The notes: generated from the sequence alone by a model not told the origin. DNA of 64,000 nucleotides from Chitinophaga filiformis (GCF_021646545.1 NZ_JAKIRP010000005.1:62001-126000); one strand, 5' to 3'. Positions 18,160 to 27,211 are shown, counted from the first letter of the stretch. Translations and numbers: made by a program.

Positions 18160-19206
18160 ATGGCGGATTTATCTCAATTTGATCCTAATTCTGTCAGCCT
18201 GTTGTCCAACAATATATTTGGGCTGCCTACAACTGAGGAAGATGCTAAACTGGTATTATTACCTGTTCCCTGGGAAGTAACGGTTTCTTACACCCATGGT
18301 ACTGCCAGAGGCCCCGAACAGATCTTCAAGGCTTCTCTGCAGGTAGACCTCTACGATCCAGACGCAAAAGATGGATGGAAAAGTGGCTTTTTCATGCGCG
18401 ATATTGACAAACAACTCTTACTGCGCAGTGATTATCTCAGAAAAGAAGCGGAACTCTACCTTAAATTCCTCACCGAAGGCGGCGATATCAGTGATAATGA
18501 ATTCCTTAAGAAAACGCTCGTAGACGTAAACGCCGGTACCGTTGCCATGAACGAATGGGTGTACCGCCATACAAAAGAATTACTCAGAAACGATAAACTG
18601 GTAGCGCTGGTGGGCGGCGACCATAGTACTCCCCTCGGCTTTTTTAAAGCGATCGGCGAGCACAAGGGCGATTTCGGTATCCTTCAGATCGATGCTCACT
18701 GCGACCTGCGCGAGGAATATGAAGGATTCAAATACTCCCACGCCTCCATTATGTATAATGCCATCCGGGAAGTACCTCAGCTCACCAGGCTGGTACAGAT
18801 AGGCATCCGCGATTACTGCGAAGAGGAAGTAGATTTCATTAATAACAGCGATGGTAAGGTGGTGACCTTCTTCGATAGAGATATCAAAACCCGTCAGTAC
18901 GAAGGAGATACCTGGAAAATGATCTGTGACGATATCATTGCCACCTTACCCGACCAGGTATATATCAGCTTTGATATAGATGGCCTCGATCCGAAACTGT
19001 GCCCTGCTACCGGTACTCCGGTAGCAGGTGGTTTTGAAACGGAACAGCTGTACTATCTCTTCCGCAAGGTGATAGAGAGCGGTCGTAAGCTCATCGGCTT
19101 CGACCTGAACGAGGTCAGCACTTCGCTCAATGAGTGGGACGCCAACGTCGGTGCGCGCGTGCTGTTCAAATTGTGCAACCTGCTGATATGTTCGAATAAG
19201 GATTAA
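18160..19206 (+). CDS. Ureohydrolase (arginase/agmatinase/formimidoylglutamase superfamily)
   Basis: 348 residues from the ATG at 18160; a GTG at 18130 is in frame but lies inside the leader hairpin, so the ATG is preferred. Manganese-binding motifs are GGDHSTPLG (152-160), QIDAHCDLREEYEG (176-189) followed by SHAS, and SFDIDGLDP (about 267). The family hydrolyses guanidino or formimino groups to release urea or formamide with Mn(II). The DLREEYEG-x4-SHAS context is closest to agmatinase-like members, but the substrate cannot be fixed from sequence alone. No polyamine or histidine gene lies next to it. Confidence 0.85.
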   Translation: MADLSQFDPNSVSLLSNNIFGLPTTEEDAKLVLLPVPWEVTVSYTHGTARGPEQIFKASLQVDLYDPDAKDGWKSGFFMRDIDKQLLLRSDYLRKEAELYLKFLTEGGDISDNEFLKKTLVDVNAGTVAMNEWVYRHTKELLRNDKLVALVGGDHSTPLGFFKAIGEHKGDFGILQIDAHCDLREEYEGFKYSHASIMYNAIREVPQLTRLVQIGIRDYCEEEVDFINNSDGKVVTFFDRDIKTRQYEGDTWKMICDDIIATLPDQVYISFDIDGLDPKLCPATGTPVAGGFETEQLYYLFRKVIESGRKLIGFDLNEVSTSLNEWDANVGARVLFKLCNLLICSNKD

Positions 19207-19342
19207 AGGCGGACACCATACCGGCAGGATTGTCAGATGGATCATTAATCATCGCAGACGAAACCAGGTCACAATCACGCAATCCGCCAGGCAGAACTGA
19301 TCAGGCATTCACCTGGCAATACAGTTCACGTGATTGCTTTAA

Positions 19343-19611
19343 GCTGACATACTGGCCTGACAGTGTTATACAAAGTGAAGATTTCTCTGTGAAGCACTAG
19401 TAGCATTATGCTGATATACTGGCCTGACAGTGTTATACAAAGTGAAGATTTCTCTGTGAAGCACCAGGTAGCATATGCTGATATACTGGGCCGGACAGTG
19501 TTACATCAGACGACGATTCTCTGCGAGGCTTTCCACCGCATGCGCTGATATACTGCCAAACAGTGTTATATATGACGAAGGTCCTTTGCGAGCCATGGAT
19601 GCTGGCCGGAC
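19343..19611. repeat. Four 67-bp tandem repeats
   Basis: Units start GCTGAYATACTGGCC at 19343, 19410, 19477 and 19544, exactly 67 bp apart. A partial unit begins near 19601. The first two copies are nearly identical; later ones are diverged. No spacer sequences or coding function were seen. They fill the gap between the ureohydrolase stop and the next gene. Further left, AATCACG and CGTGATT (about 19272 and 19328) form a wide inverted pair. Confidence 0.85.
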
Positions 19612-19662
19612 AGTACCAGACAATATTAAAACAATTAAGCCCGATAGCTGATCAACGACAAT

Positions 19663-20253
19663 ATGAAACAATATAAGATACGGATTCTTCACCCTAATGC
19701 GGTAACACGTCTTCGTCTGCAACCAGTAATGCATGGCCTGGCAGGCATACTCTTTTTAATGAATGGAATAGGTGTGTACAACAGCCCGTCTCCCAACTGG
19801 GCCATGGCCATCTTTTTCATACTGCTGGGCTTAGGCAGTCTGGCCTTCCCGTTTGTCATGAAGCGCTTCCGCAACATACAGGCGGCCAACAGCCTGGCGC
19901 GTACGGTGCAGGCCTTTGTGAGCTTAACCGGCTGTCTTTACTTCCTGAGCCATATGCAACCGCTCATCAGCGTGCTGCTGTTCCTGACAGGTATCGCTTC
20001 TGCCTATATCGGATGGGCCGAATACAAGATCTTCCAGCCCTGTTTTGTGAAAATAGACATGATGGGTGTACTGCTGCCAGGTACCTTTTCTGACAAGCTG
20101 ATTGGCTGGAACCAATTGAATAATGTAATTTTGCGGAATGACCTGCTCACAATAGACTTCAAAAACAATAAGGTATTGCAACTTGAAGTACTGGATGAAA
20201 CAGGCGCCGTTACGACGGATGAAATGAACGCATTTTTCAGAAGCCGACTCTGA
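19663..20253 (+). CDS. Hypothetical membrane protein
   Basis: 196 residues. Four hydrophobic helices (about 20-38, 43-62, 80-95 and 97-115) are followed by a soluble C-terminal part with VLLPGTFSDKLIGWNQLNNV and a short LTIDFKNNKVLQLEV stretch that resembles the bacterial PH-like domains of small membrane proteins. Family not recognised with confidence. It is 48 bp upstream of the radical SAM gene, probably in one transcript. Confidence 0.65.
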   Translation: MKQYKIRILHPNAVTRLRLQPVMHGLAGILFLMNGIGVYNSPSPNWAMAIFFILLGLGSLAFPFVMKRFRNIQAANSLARTVQAFVSLTGCLYFLSHMQPLISVLLFLTGIASAYIGWAEYKIFQPCFVKIDMMGVLLPGTFSDKLIGWNQLNNVILRNDLLTIDFKNNKVLQLEVLDETGAVTTDEMNAFFRSRL

Positions 20254-20300
20254 TAACTGCAAGGGAATATTACCAACTCAACAAGAAACGATTTGATCAT

Positions 20301-21596
20301 TTGAAACAGTCTCCATACATACTTTACTCTGACGGGAAAGGCAACATCTTTGAAGATACCACCATGCTCACCACCGGCCGTAGCGGCTGGGATGCATGGC
20401 CTATCGAGCCTGACGAATGGATCGAACTGCCTGAGGGCGGTTCCCTGTATGAATTGCCCGGCCGCCGTGGTATAGGTCTCAACGCCAAAACCGGCGAAAT
20501 GGAGCTCTGTGACAAAGGATGGGCCGTAGCAGCCTTCATCCCTCCTGCACATACCGGCTATTACCTGGCCGCATATGAAACCATGCCGGACGCACCCACC
20601 CTGCCGCTGTTCTGCTATACCGCAGTAGGCTGGCTGGATGGGAAATTTTACGTGCCTGCTACCCGTATCGAACAGGACATCCGTCAGGAATGTGCCGGTT
20701 TCGACGATAAAAAGGTAAAACAGGGCGTACAACAATTGCTGGACGCATATCCGCACAACCGCCTGGTAAAACACCTGGCCGACAACTGCGCGCTGACATA
20801 TCATTGCCCAGCTGCCCGTAACTACTTCATGGGCCGCTGGGAATGTCCGATACCTTCTTCTCCCGCCTGTAACGCCAACTGTATCGGTTGTATCTCTTTC
20901 CAGCCGGAAGAAGAAACCATCGTCTCCACACAGGACCGCCTGCGTTTCAAGCCTACAGCCGAAGAGATCGTGGAATACACTGTTCCCCACCTGGAAACAG
21001 CCCCTTTCCCTATCGTAAGTTTCGGACAGGGCTGCGAAGGAGAACCGCTGCTGATGTGGGAAACCATCCGCGACTCAATCATCGAAATACGTAAACATAC
21101 CCCTAAGGGTAGTATCAATATCAACACCAACGGCAGTAAGCCTGACGCAGTGCGTGAGCTTTGTAAGGCAGGCCTGAACAGTATTCGCGTAAGTACCAAT
21201 TCAGCGCAGGAGAAGTACTATACGCCTTACTACCGCCCGAACAACTATGTGTTTGAAGATATTATTGAGAGCCTGAAAGTGGTGCGTGAATTCGGTGGAT
21301 GGACCTCTATCAACTACTTCACCTTCCCTGGCATGACCGACAGCGTGGATGAATACGAAGCGCTGCGTAAACTGATCAGAGATACCGATCTCCAGATGAT
21401 CCAATGGAGGAACTTCAATATCGATCCTGACTGGTATCTCGGCCGCCTGGGTGTGACCGAAGTAGGCGACTGCCTGGGTATTAAACAGTTACAGGAACTG
21501 ATCCATGAGGAGTTCCCTCACCTGAAATATGGTTATTTCAATCCTCCTATTGAAAGGATCAAGGGCGACTACACGAAAGACTTTGCACATTACTAA
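20301..21596 (+). CDS. Radical SAM protein of unknown substrate
   Basis: 431 residues from a TTG at 20301; no in-frame ATG exists upstream before the preceding gene, and MKQSPYILYSDGKG is a plausible start. The radical SAM cluster motif C190-NAN-C194-IG-C197 lies unusually far into the protein, after a 189-residue N-terminal domain rich in aromatic residues and containing cysteines C70, C105, C131, C163, C169 and C182. The SAM-binding GGE-like step is FGQGCEGEPLL, and SININTNGS follows. The long N-terminal domain marks it as an uncommon subfamily. Substrate and partner are unknown. Confidence 0.75.
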   Translation: MKQSPYILYSDGKGNIFEDTTMLTTGRSGWDAWPIEPDEWIELPEGGSLYELPGRRGIGLNAKTGEMELCDKGWAVAAFIPPAHTGYYLAAYETMPDAPTLPLFCYTAVGWLDGKFYVPATRIEQDIRQECAGFDDKKVKQGVQQLLDAYPHNRLVKHLADNCALTYHCPAARNYFMGRWECPIPSSPACNANCIGCISFQPEEETIVSTQDRLRFKPTAEEIVEYTVPHLETAPFPIVSFGQGCEGEPLLMWETIRDSIIEIRKHTPKGSININTNGSKPDAVRELCKAGLNSIRVSTNSAQEKYYTPYYRPNNYVFEDIIESLKVVREFGGWTSINYFTFPGMTDSVDEYEALRKLIRDTDLQMIQWRNFNIDPDWYLGRLGVTEVGDCLGIKQLQELIHEEFPHLKYGYFNPPIERIKGDYTKDFAHY

Positions 21597-21613
21597 TAAG
21601 CAGCATTGAACAC

Positions 21614-21671
21614 CGAAAGGTCCTGTTTGTTTCCTGGCGTTGCGCCTGAGGAAACGAACAGGACCTTTCGC
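21614..21671. terminator. Very long hairpin after the radical SAM gene
   Basis: 22-bp arms CGAAAGGTCCTGTTTGTTTC... and its complement (21614-21635 and 21649-21670) pair with a single G-U step. The sequence then runs CTTTATT. It lies 18 bp after the stop and could terminate both the radical SAM gene and, from the other side, the MFS gene. Confidence 0.7.
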
Positions 21672-21854
21672 TTTATTGAACCCGCCGTGGCGCCGCAACG
21701 CGTCTGTAGCTGGCCCTGGGGAGCGCAAGGGCCATTCGTTGCAAAAGGTCGGTCCATACGATAGGCAACAACCCGGGAAACGAAAAGTAACGCCAGGGAA
21801 CCAGGGCTACGCATCAGCATATGAAACGCGCGCAACCAGTTGGGAGAGGGATAG

Positions 21855-21961
21855 CAGTTGCACACATTCGCGAAGCGCTAACTATCTCAACTATCAGTTC
21901 TTCACGCGAAATCAATGGGAGGGTTAACACTGCAACGCATTCGTCAAGCGCGAAACTATCA
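21855..21961. repeat. Two diverged 50-bp copies, period about 71 bp, at the MFS gene 3' end
   Basis: The segment around GCACACATTCGCGAAGCG (from 21861) is repeated as GCAACGCATTCGTCAAGCG (from 21932). The second copy runs up to and includes the stop codon of the MFS gene (21959-21961). The remaining bases back to 21672 hold a hairpin GGCCCT/AGGGCC near 21713-21734 and nothing else recognised. Confidence 0.6.
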
Positions 21962-23200
21962 TGAATGCTCATGTACGACAGTCGTCATACTATTCGCCAA
22001 TACCTTTTTGTATAAGAAATAAAAACCGGCGCCAGTGCTCATACACAGGGCCGCCGTGCAATACCACCAGGCAGAAAAGCCGAAGCGCCCTACCATGTAA
22101 GACCCCAGCGTAGGTGCACAGATGCTGGAGATAGAAAATGCCATCGTATATAAACCAGCGTATTGTCCGCGGTTATGCTCACCACTACGATGCACAAAGA
22201 AAGAGTTCATAAAAGGAATGCTCAGCATCTCTCCTATCGTAAACATCAGGATAAACAACAATCCGGCTGCAGCAACAGGCGGCAGCAGGTTAAAGCTCAG
22301 ATAGCCTAGCCCCGCCAGCAATACCCCTCGCGTAATATATTGCAGGCTATGCATCTTTCCTTCCAGTTTGTACACGAGTACCATCTCAATAAACGCCACG
22401 ATGAGGCCATTCAGTCCCATCAACATACCGATATGCGCTTCTTCCATATGCACAACAGATTTCAGGTACAATGGCACCATGGTAGACAATTGCAGGAAGC
22501 CTGTTGTGAAGATGGTGATCAGTGAAATGAAAGCAATATAGATCCAGTCCTTGTATACACTTGGTGCGCCCGGTTCTACGGCACACTCCGGCGTTGCCTT
22601 TACCTGTGGTTTCGTCTTTACTGGAGGCAACAGGAAGCGCATGACCGTTACTGCGATAATACAGGTCAAGCCATCTACCCAGAATAACAGATGATAACTA
22701 TATCCTGCCAGAATACCACCCAATGCAGGGCCCACGGACCATCCCAGGTTGGAGGCCAGCCTGTTCAGCGAGTAAGAACGTGTGCGGTTCTCGACGGAGC
22801 TGTAATAAGCAGTAGCCGCCACGTTGGCCGGTCTGAAGGTATCGCCTACGCAGCTGAGTACGAAGATGCAAACGCAGAATTGCGGTAATGTCTCCATTTG
22901 CCCCAGCACCAGGAAGATCAATCCCTGCATTAATAAACTCCAAAACTGTACGGGGTAAAAGCCGATCCTGTCAGACAATCTTCCGCCAATAAACGATCCA
23001 CAGATAGCGCCCATACCGAAACAAGCCATCACTATACCTGCCTGTTGCACAGAGAAGTGTAGTTTTTGGGTGAGGTAAACCGTCATGAAAGGAATGGCCA
23101 TCGCACCACTGCGATTGATCAGTAAAACAACCGCTAATAACCAGGTAGAAGGAGATAAGCCGGCGTACGCTTTTCTATACAGAGAAAAAATGAGTGACAT
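21959..23200 (-). CDS. MFS transporter
   Basis: 413 residues from the ATG at 23198-23200 (MSLIFSLYRKAYAGLSPS). An earlier in-frame ATG at 23239 would lie upstream of the predicted promoter and is rejected. It has twelve predicted TM helices, with the MFS loop 2-3 motif GGRLSDRIGFYPV and a central hydrophilic loop near residue 200. It is of the drug/metabolite exporter type (DHA1-like), with opposing secondary transport across the inner membrane. The substrate is unknown. It is a single gene with its own promoter. Confidence 0.82.
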   Translation of the reverse strand: MSLIFSLYRKAYAGLSPSTWLLAVVLLINRSGAMAIPFMTVYLTQKLHFSVQQAGIVMACFGMGAICGSFIGGRLSDRIGFYPVQFWSLLMQGLIFLVLGQMETLPQFCVCIFVLSCVGDTFRPANVAATAYYSSVENRTRSYSLNRLASNLGWSVGPALGGILAGYSYHLLFWVDGLTCIIAVTVMRFLLPPVKTKPQVKATPECAVEPGAPSVYKDWIYIAFISLITIFTTGFLQLSTMVPLYLKSVVHMEEAHIGMLMGLNGLIVAFIEMVLVYKLEGKMHSLQYITRGVLLAGLGYLSFNLLPPVAAAGLLFILMFTIGEMLSIPFMNSFFVHRSGEHNRGQYAGLYTMAFSISSICAPTLGSYMVGRFGFSAWWYCTAALCMSTGAGFYFLYKKVLANSMTTVVHEHS

Positions 23201-23225
23201 TGTATCGTAAAACTCTAAGGCTACA

Positions 23226-23233
23226 CAAAAGTA
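23226..23233 (-). promoter_or_regulatory. Predicted MFS gene -7 promoter box
   Basis: Minus strand 23233-23226 reads TACTTTTG, a full match to TAnnTTTG. The predicted start of transcription near 23219 supports the ATG at 23200 as the translation start. Confidence 0.6.
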
Positions 23234-23343
23234 CTTCAATAAACCCGATGCCCGTAATAATAATTGTACATGAAAAACAGTTATTAATGTAACAAAGCGC
23301 CAAACTGAGGCAGGCAGACGATGTACACTTTAAAAAATATCCT

Positions 23344-23351
23344 TACTTTTG
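23344..23351 (+). promoter_or_regulatory. Predicted tonB-like gene -7 box, very close to the ATG
   Basis: TACTTTTG at 23344-23351 matches TAnnTTTG exactly, and the ATG follows only 4 nt later (23356). If the box is used, the mRNA would be leaderless or nearly so. Confidence 0.45.
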
Positions 23352-23355
23352 GTGT

Positions 23356-24243
23356 ATGCCGAAAAAAGAAGACAACACAGACAAAAATTTAAAAGCAGCC
23401 GGCGCCACGATTGCCGTACACGCATTGGTGTTAGTTGTGCTGCTGCTGGCAGGCTTCTCTGCCCCGCCGCCATTACCGGATCAGGATCTTGGTATGGAGG
23501 TAAATCTCGGTACTTCGGATGAAGGTATGGGAGAAGAACAGCCCCTCAACCCGAATCCACCCAGCAGTGGTGAAGCCAGCGCTTCCACCCCGCAGAATGA
23601 GCCTGTGCCTTCTGCCGACAATGCTACACAGGAAGATATTGCTACCCAGGACGATGAGGAAGCCCCTGAGATCACCAAACCGGAAAAACCGGTGGAGAAA
23701 CCAAGGGAAACGCCTAAGAACCTGGAGCCGCAACCATCCAAAACACCTCCTAAAAAGAACTCAGATAATCCTCCGGCGCCTGTACCACCTTCGCCGAAGC
23801 CTAAAGCCGTATACAGCGGCGGAAGCTCCAGCAGCAATAATAGTGGTAACAATGCCCAGAGCAGTAATAACTCCACCGGAGAAGGCAATACGGGTAAACC
23901 CGGCGACCGCGGACAGATCAACGGTAATCCTGATGGCGGCGGTTACACCGGTGGCGGTCTGGGTGGCGGACGTTCAGATTTCCGCCTCAACGGACGTACC
24001 CTGCTGAGCAAACCATCTCTCACCTACGACGGTGATGAATCGGGCTATGTTGCCATCAATATCAAGGTGGACAGGCAGGGTAACGTGATCGCAGCATCCC
24101 ACTCCCTGAAAGGATCTACGCTGAATAATTCCCGTCTGATAGAGATCGCCAAAAGAGCGGCTACCCAATTAAAATACAACGTCAACGACGACGCACCTGA
24201 AGTGCAATTCGCACTTATAAGATTTTATTTTAAAGTACAATAA
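23356..24243 (+). CDS. TonB-like energy transducer
   Basis: 295 residues: short cytoplasmic N-terminus, one TM helix (about 17-34, ATIAVHALVLVVLLLAG), a long Pro/Glu/Ser/Asn-rich periplasmic linker (about 35-215, with PEKPVEKPRE and a Gly/Ser/Asn run), and a C-terminal domain (about 225-295) with GYVAINIKVDRQGNVIAA like TonB C-terminal folds. It would couple inner-membrane proton-motive force to outer-membrane receptors. ExbB/ExbD genes are not seen upstream; an MFS gene lies divergently there instead. folC follows two genes later, a neighbourhood common in this phylum. Confidence 0.8.
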   Translation: MPKKEDNTDKNLKAAGATIAVHALVLVVLLLAGFSAPPPLPDQDLGMEVNLGTSDEGMGEEQPLNPNPPSSGEASASTPQNEPVPSADNATQEDIATQDDEEAPEITKPEKPVEKPRETPKNLEPQPSKTPPKKNSDNPPAPVPPSPKPKAVYSGGSSSSNNSGNNAQSSNNSTGEGNTGKPGDRGQINGNPDGGGYTGGGLGGGRSDFRLNGRTLLSKPSLTYDGDESGYVAINIKVDRQGNVIAASHSLKGSTLNNSRLIEIAKRAATQLKYNVNDDAPEVQFALIRFYFKVQ

Positions 24244-24253
24244 TATATTTAAA

Positions 24254-24295
24254 TATATTTGCATAGGAAAAGACGGTCCGTCTTTTCCTATTTCT
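24254..24295 (+). terminator. Perfect hairpin after the tonB-like gene
   Basis: Arms AGGAAAAGACGG (24265-24276) and CCGTCTTTTCCT (24278-24289) are perfectly complementary, and TTTCTTTT follows. The 8-mer TATATTTG (24254-24261), a -7 box match, sits directly before it, so the hairpin could alternatively be the 5' end of the next transcript. Confidence 0.7.
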
Positions 24296-24371
24296 TTTGT
24301 AGTGCCCGCCAATAAACGGCCCTGTTTTTGCGTTATTGGGGGGAAACCGAACTGCCAACTAATTACTGTTT

Positions 24372-25841
24372 ATGCCATTTAGACTGTTTAGAGCCGCCTA
24401 CTTGTTATGTGCTATTATCGTTATGTCATTATTCGGGGTGTTCAAAGCCCAGGCTCAATTTACTTTAGGGGGATATTCCAACAGCCATTATGCTGGGATA
24501 CACGGTGTTCCGAACAACCCGGCTTCTGCCGCAGGTACGCACTATAAGTGGGATGTCAACATCGCCGGCATCAATGCTGCCGCCGGTAATACGTATATCC
24601 GTTTTCCACGCTCTATCCTGCTGCATCCGCCAGATTCACTGGAAGCGCTGAAAAAGAACCGCGATTATTTCCTGGACAGTGCCGGTACCGGTAAACAGTT
24701 TGGCTGGGGTAATGTAGACGTAATGATGCCTTCCGTGCTTTATTCTATCGACGAATTGCAATCGGTGGCCTTCACCTGGCGCGTCCGCTCCATGGCGAAT
24801 GGCGGTAACATTTCTACCGATGTAGCCAACTTCTTCGCACAGGACTTCCCGAATCCAAACCTGGTAAACCGCCGTTACGATATGCCACTTGCCAATGGCA
24901 GCTTCCATTGGTGGAATGAATTTGGCTTTACCTACGCCCGCGTGCTGAAAGATGATGGTGCGAATGTGCTGAAGGGCGGTGTTACCCTGAAATTATTATC
25001 AGGTGTTGCAGCCGGCTATGCACAGGTAGATAATGCCACCTTCGTAATGAACTCCCGCACCAGCGGTGAGATCAACGATGGTACCCTGAAAGTGGGTTAT
25101 AGCGAAGGTATCGCCAACTGGGAAAGACCTAATCTGAGCAACTACAAAGTATTTGGTAATATGGGTCTCGGTATGGACGTCGGCGTTACTTACGAATGGC
25201 GTGAATCCATGGACGGTCTTACTGGTTATGATGACTCACAGTGGAATCCTGAAGCAGACGACTACCGTTTGCGTTTAGGCGTGTCCATCACCGACCTTGG
25301 TAGCATCACGTATAAAAAAGCGCGCGGTAATACAGACCTGGACCTCCGTACAGAAGACGTCAATCCTAACGACCTGCGCCTGCGCAACAACGAGAGCTGG
25401 CAGCAGTACTACCGTCGTATCCAGACTTACTTCACTCCGATCGCATCTGAAGACAAGTTCCGTATGAATACACCTGCGGCGCTGAATCTGACGGCGGATT
25501 ACAACATCGACGGCCGTTTCTTCGTTAACGCGGCTGGTAAGATGGCGCTGAATGCCGGTAAATTTGATCCAAGTAAAACATATGTGGTGTCTTACTTCCA
25601 GGTAACACCCCGCTATGATTCACGTTATATCGGTGGTTACCTGCCATTATCTGTCAACAGAAATGGCCAGTTTGATGCCGGTCTCGGACTTCGCCTGGGG
25701 CCGCTGGTGATCGGTTCATCCACCATGTTATCCAACCTGTTCCAGAAGAACAAGAACCGTCTGGATGGTTTCATTGCCCTGCGTATCATTCCTATCAAGC
25801 GCGGTGAAGGAAAACTGGGATGTCCTGCCACACAGTTCTAA
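24372..25841 (+). CDS. DUF5723 family outer-membrane protein
   Basis: 489 residues with a signal peptide (1-28, ending KAQA-Q). The mature start TLGGYSNSHYAGIHGVPNNP and the many alternating aromatic/polar strands through to the C-terminus match DUF5723, a predicted beta-barrel family of Bacteroidota. The end, LRIIPIKRGEGKLGCPATQF, is hydrophilic, not the usual aromatic barrel signature. Function unknown; it is an outer-membrane protein by inference. It lies between the tonB-like gene and folC on the same strand. Confidence 0.8.
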   Translation: MPFRLFRAAYLLCAIIVMSLFGVFKAQAQFTLGGYSNSHYAGIHGVPNNPASAAGTHYKWDVNIAGINAAAGNTYIRFPRSILLHPPDSLEALKKNRDYFLDSAGTGKQFGWGNVDVMMPSVLYSIDELQSVAFTWRVRSMANGGNISTDVANFFAQDFPNPNLVNRRYDMPLANGSFHWWNEFGFTYARVLKDDGANVLKGGVTLKLLSGVAAGYAQVDNATFVMNSRTSGEINDGTLKVGYSEGIANWERPNLSNYKVFGNMGLGMDVGVTYEWRESMDGLTGYDDSQWNPEADDYRLRLGVSITDLGSITYKKARGNTDLDLRTEDVNPNDLRLRNNESWQQYYRRIQTYFTPIASEDKFRMNTPAALNLTADYNIDGRFFVNAAGKMALNAGKFDPSKTYVVSYFQVTPRYDSRYIGGYLPLSVNRNGQFDAGLGLRLGPLVIGSSTMLSNLFQKNKNRLDGFIALRIIPIKRGEGKLGCPATQF

Positions 25842-25872
25842 GTATTTTTGACGATATTTCTGCTGGTTAATT

Positions 25873-25912
25873 TACATTTGGATGCCGGAACAAATAACTT
25901 TGTTCCGGCATC
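25873..25912 (+). terminator. Perfect 14-bp hairpin between DUF5723 and folC
   Basis: GATGCCGGAACAAA (25881-25894) and TTTGTTCCGGCATC (25899-25912) pair perfectly across TAAC. A -7-like TACATTTG (25873-25880) is directly upstream, and TAACTTTG (25895-25902) also matches inside the hairpin. It may terminate the DUF5723 transcript, form the 5' end of the folC mRNA, or both; folC starts 12 bp later. Confidence 0.65.
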
Positions 25913-25924
25913 ACTATTTAGTAT

Positions 25925-27211
25925 ATGAATTACCAGGAAACGCTAGAATATCTTTATCAGCGACTGCCCATGTTTACCCGGGTAGGCGCCAGCGCCTTTA
26001 AGAAGGACCTGCATAATACGATCGAATTATGCAAACAACTGGGCGATCCCCAGCACCAATTCAAATCCATCCACATAGCAGGTACGAATGGTAAAGGTTC
26101 TACCAGCCATATGCTGGCGGCCATCTTCCAGCAGGCGGGCTATAAGACAGGTTTATATACATCCCCTCACCTCCTCGACTTCCGTGAAAGGATCCGCATC
26201 AATGGAGAATTAGTACCTACCACCTTTGTGACGGAGTTCGTAAAGCAGCTTAAGCCTGCTATCGAATCGCTGGAGCCTTCTTTTTTTGAACTGACTGTAG
26301 CAATGGCGTTCCAGTACTTTGCGCTGGAACAGGTAGATATTGCTATTATCGAAGTAGGCCTTGGCGGTAGACTGGACAGCACGAATGTTATCACGCCTGA
26401 ACTGTCGGTCATCACGAATATCAGTTATGACCACATGCAGATCCTGGGCAATACCCTGCCGGAAATCGCTTCCGAAAAAGCGGGTATCATCAAGGCAGGT
26501 GTACCTGTGGTGGTTTCAGAAACACAGTCTGAAGTGGAGGCTGTATTTATAGAGAAAGCCAAAGCGCTAGGAGCGCCTATTCATTTTGCCGACCAGGAAT
26601 GGCTGGTGCAGCAATCTGAATTTTCCGAAGGGCATCTTCAACTGGGATTACAACATAGTCATAGCGGCGATCTTAAAACCATCCGTACTGATCTTACCGG
26701 TCAATACCAGATGAAAAACATCATGGGCGTTTTATCGGCCGTAAAGATCTTACAACACGCTGGTTGGGAACTGCCGCCGCAGACGGTGATGACAGCTCTC
26801 TCTCATGTTAAAAAACTGACAGGGCTGCGCGGCCGTTGGGAGATCATCTCCCGCGATCCGCTGACGATCTTTGATGTAGGACACAACCAGGCGGGGATCA
26901 CCGAGGTTGTTCAGCAGCTGGAGCATATGGTATACCGCCACCTGCATATTGTAACAGGTTTTGTGAAGGATAAAGAAGTGAGCAAGGTCTTGCCTTTATT
27001 CCCTCCTGCAGCTACTTATTACTTCTGTAAAGCACAGATACCACGCGCAATGGATGAAAAAGAACTGGCCGAAGCGGCGCATCAGCATGGATTACGCGGG
27101 CATGACTACCCTACGGTGCAACAGGCCTACCTGGCCGCGAAGCAGCAGGCGCATAAGGAGGATATTGTACTGGTATGCGGGAGCTTTTTTGTTGTGGCGG
27201 AGGTGATGTGA
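25925..27211 (+). CDS. folC: Folylpolyglutamate synthase / dihydrofolate synthase
   Basis: 428-residue ATP-dependent ligase of the Mur family that adds glutamate to dihydropteroate and to folates. The P-loop GTNGKGST is at 53-60, followed by GLYTSPHLLDFRERIRING, and the Mg-binding VGLGGRLDSTN near 140-150. The C-terminal domain carries FDVGHNQAG near residue 318. The length is normal for bifunctional FolC. No other folate genes are adjacent. Confidence 0.95.
   Translation: MNYQETLEYLYQRLPMFTRVGASAFKKDLHNTIELCKQLGDPQHQFKSIHIAGTNGKGSTSHMLAAIFQQAGYKTGLYTSPHLLDFRERIRINGELVPTTFVTEFVKQLKPAIESLEPSFFELTVAMAFQYFALEQVDIAIIEVGLGGRLDSTNVITPELSVITNISYDHMQILGNTLPEIASEKAGIIKAGVPVVVSETQSEVEAVFIEKAKALGAPIHFADQEWLVQQSEFSEGHLQLGLQHSHSGDLKTIRTDLTGQYQMKNIMGVLSAVKILQHAGWELPPQTVMTALSHVKKLTGLRGRWEIISRDPLTIFDVGHNQAGITEVVQQLEHMVYRHLHIVTGFVKDKEVSKVLPLFPPAATYYFCKAQIPRAMDEKELAEAAHQHGLRGHDYPTVQQAYLAAKQQAHKEDIVLVCGSFFVVAEVM

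Noticed and set aside
19343..19611. Possible CRISPR array
   Set aside because: Repeats are 67 bp and contiguous, without unique spacers or cas genes.
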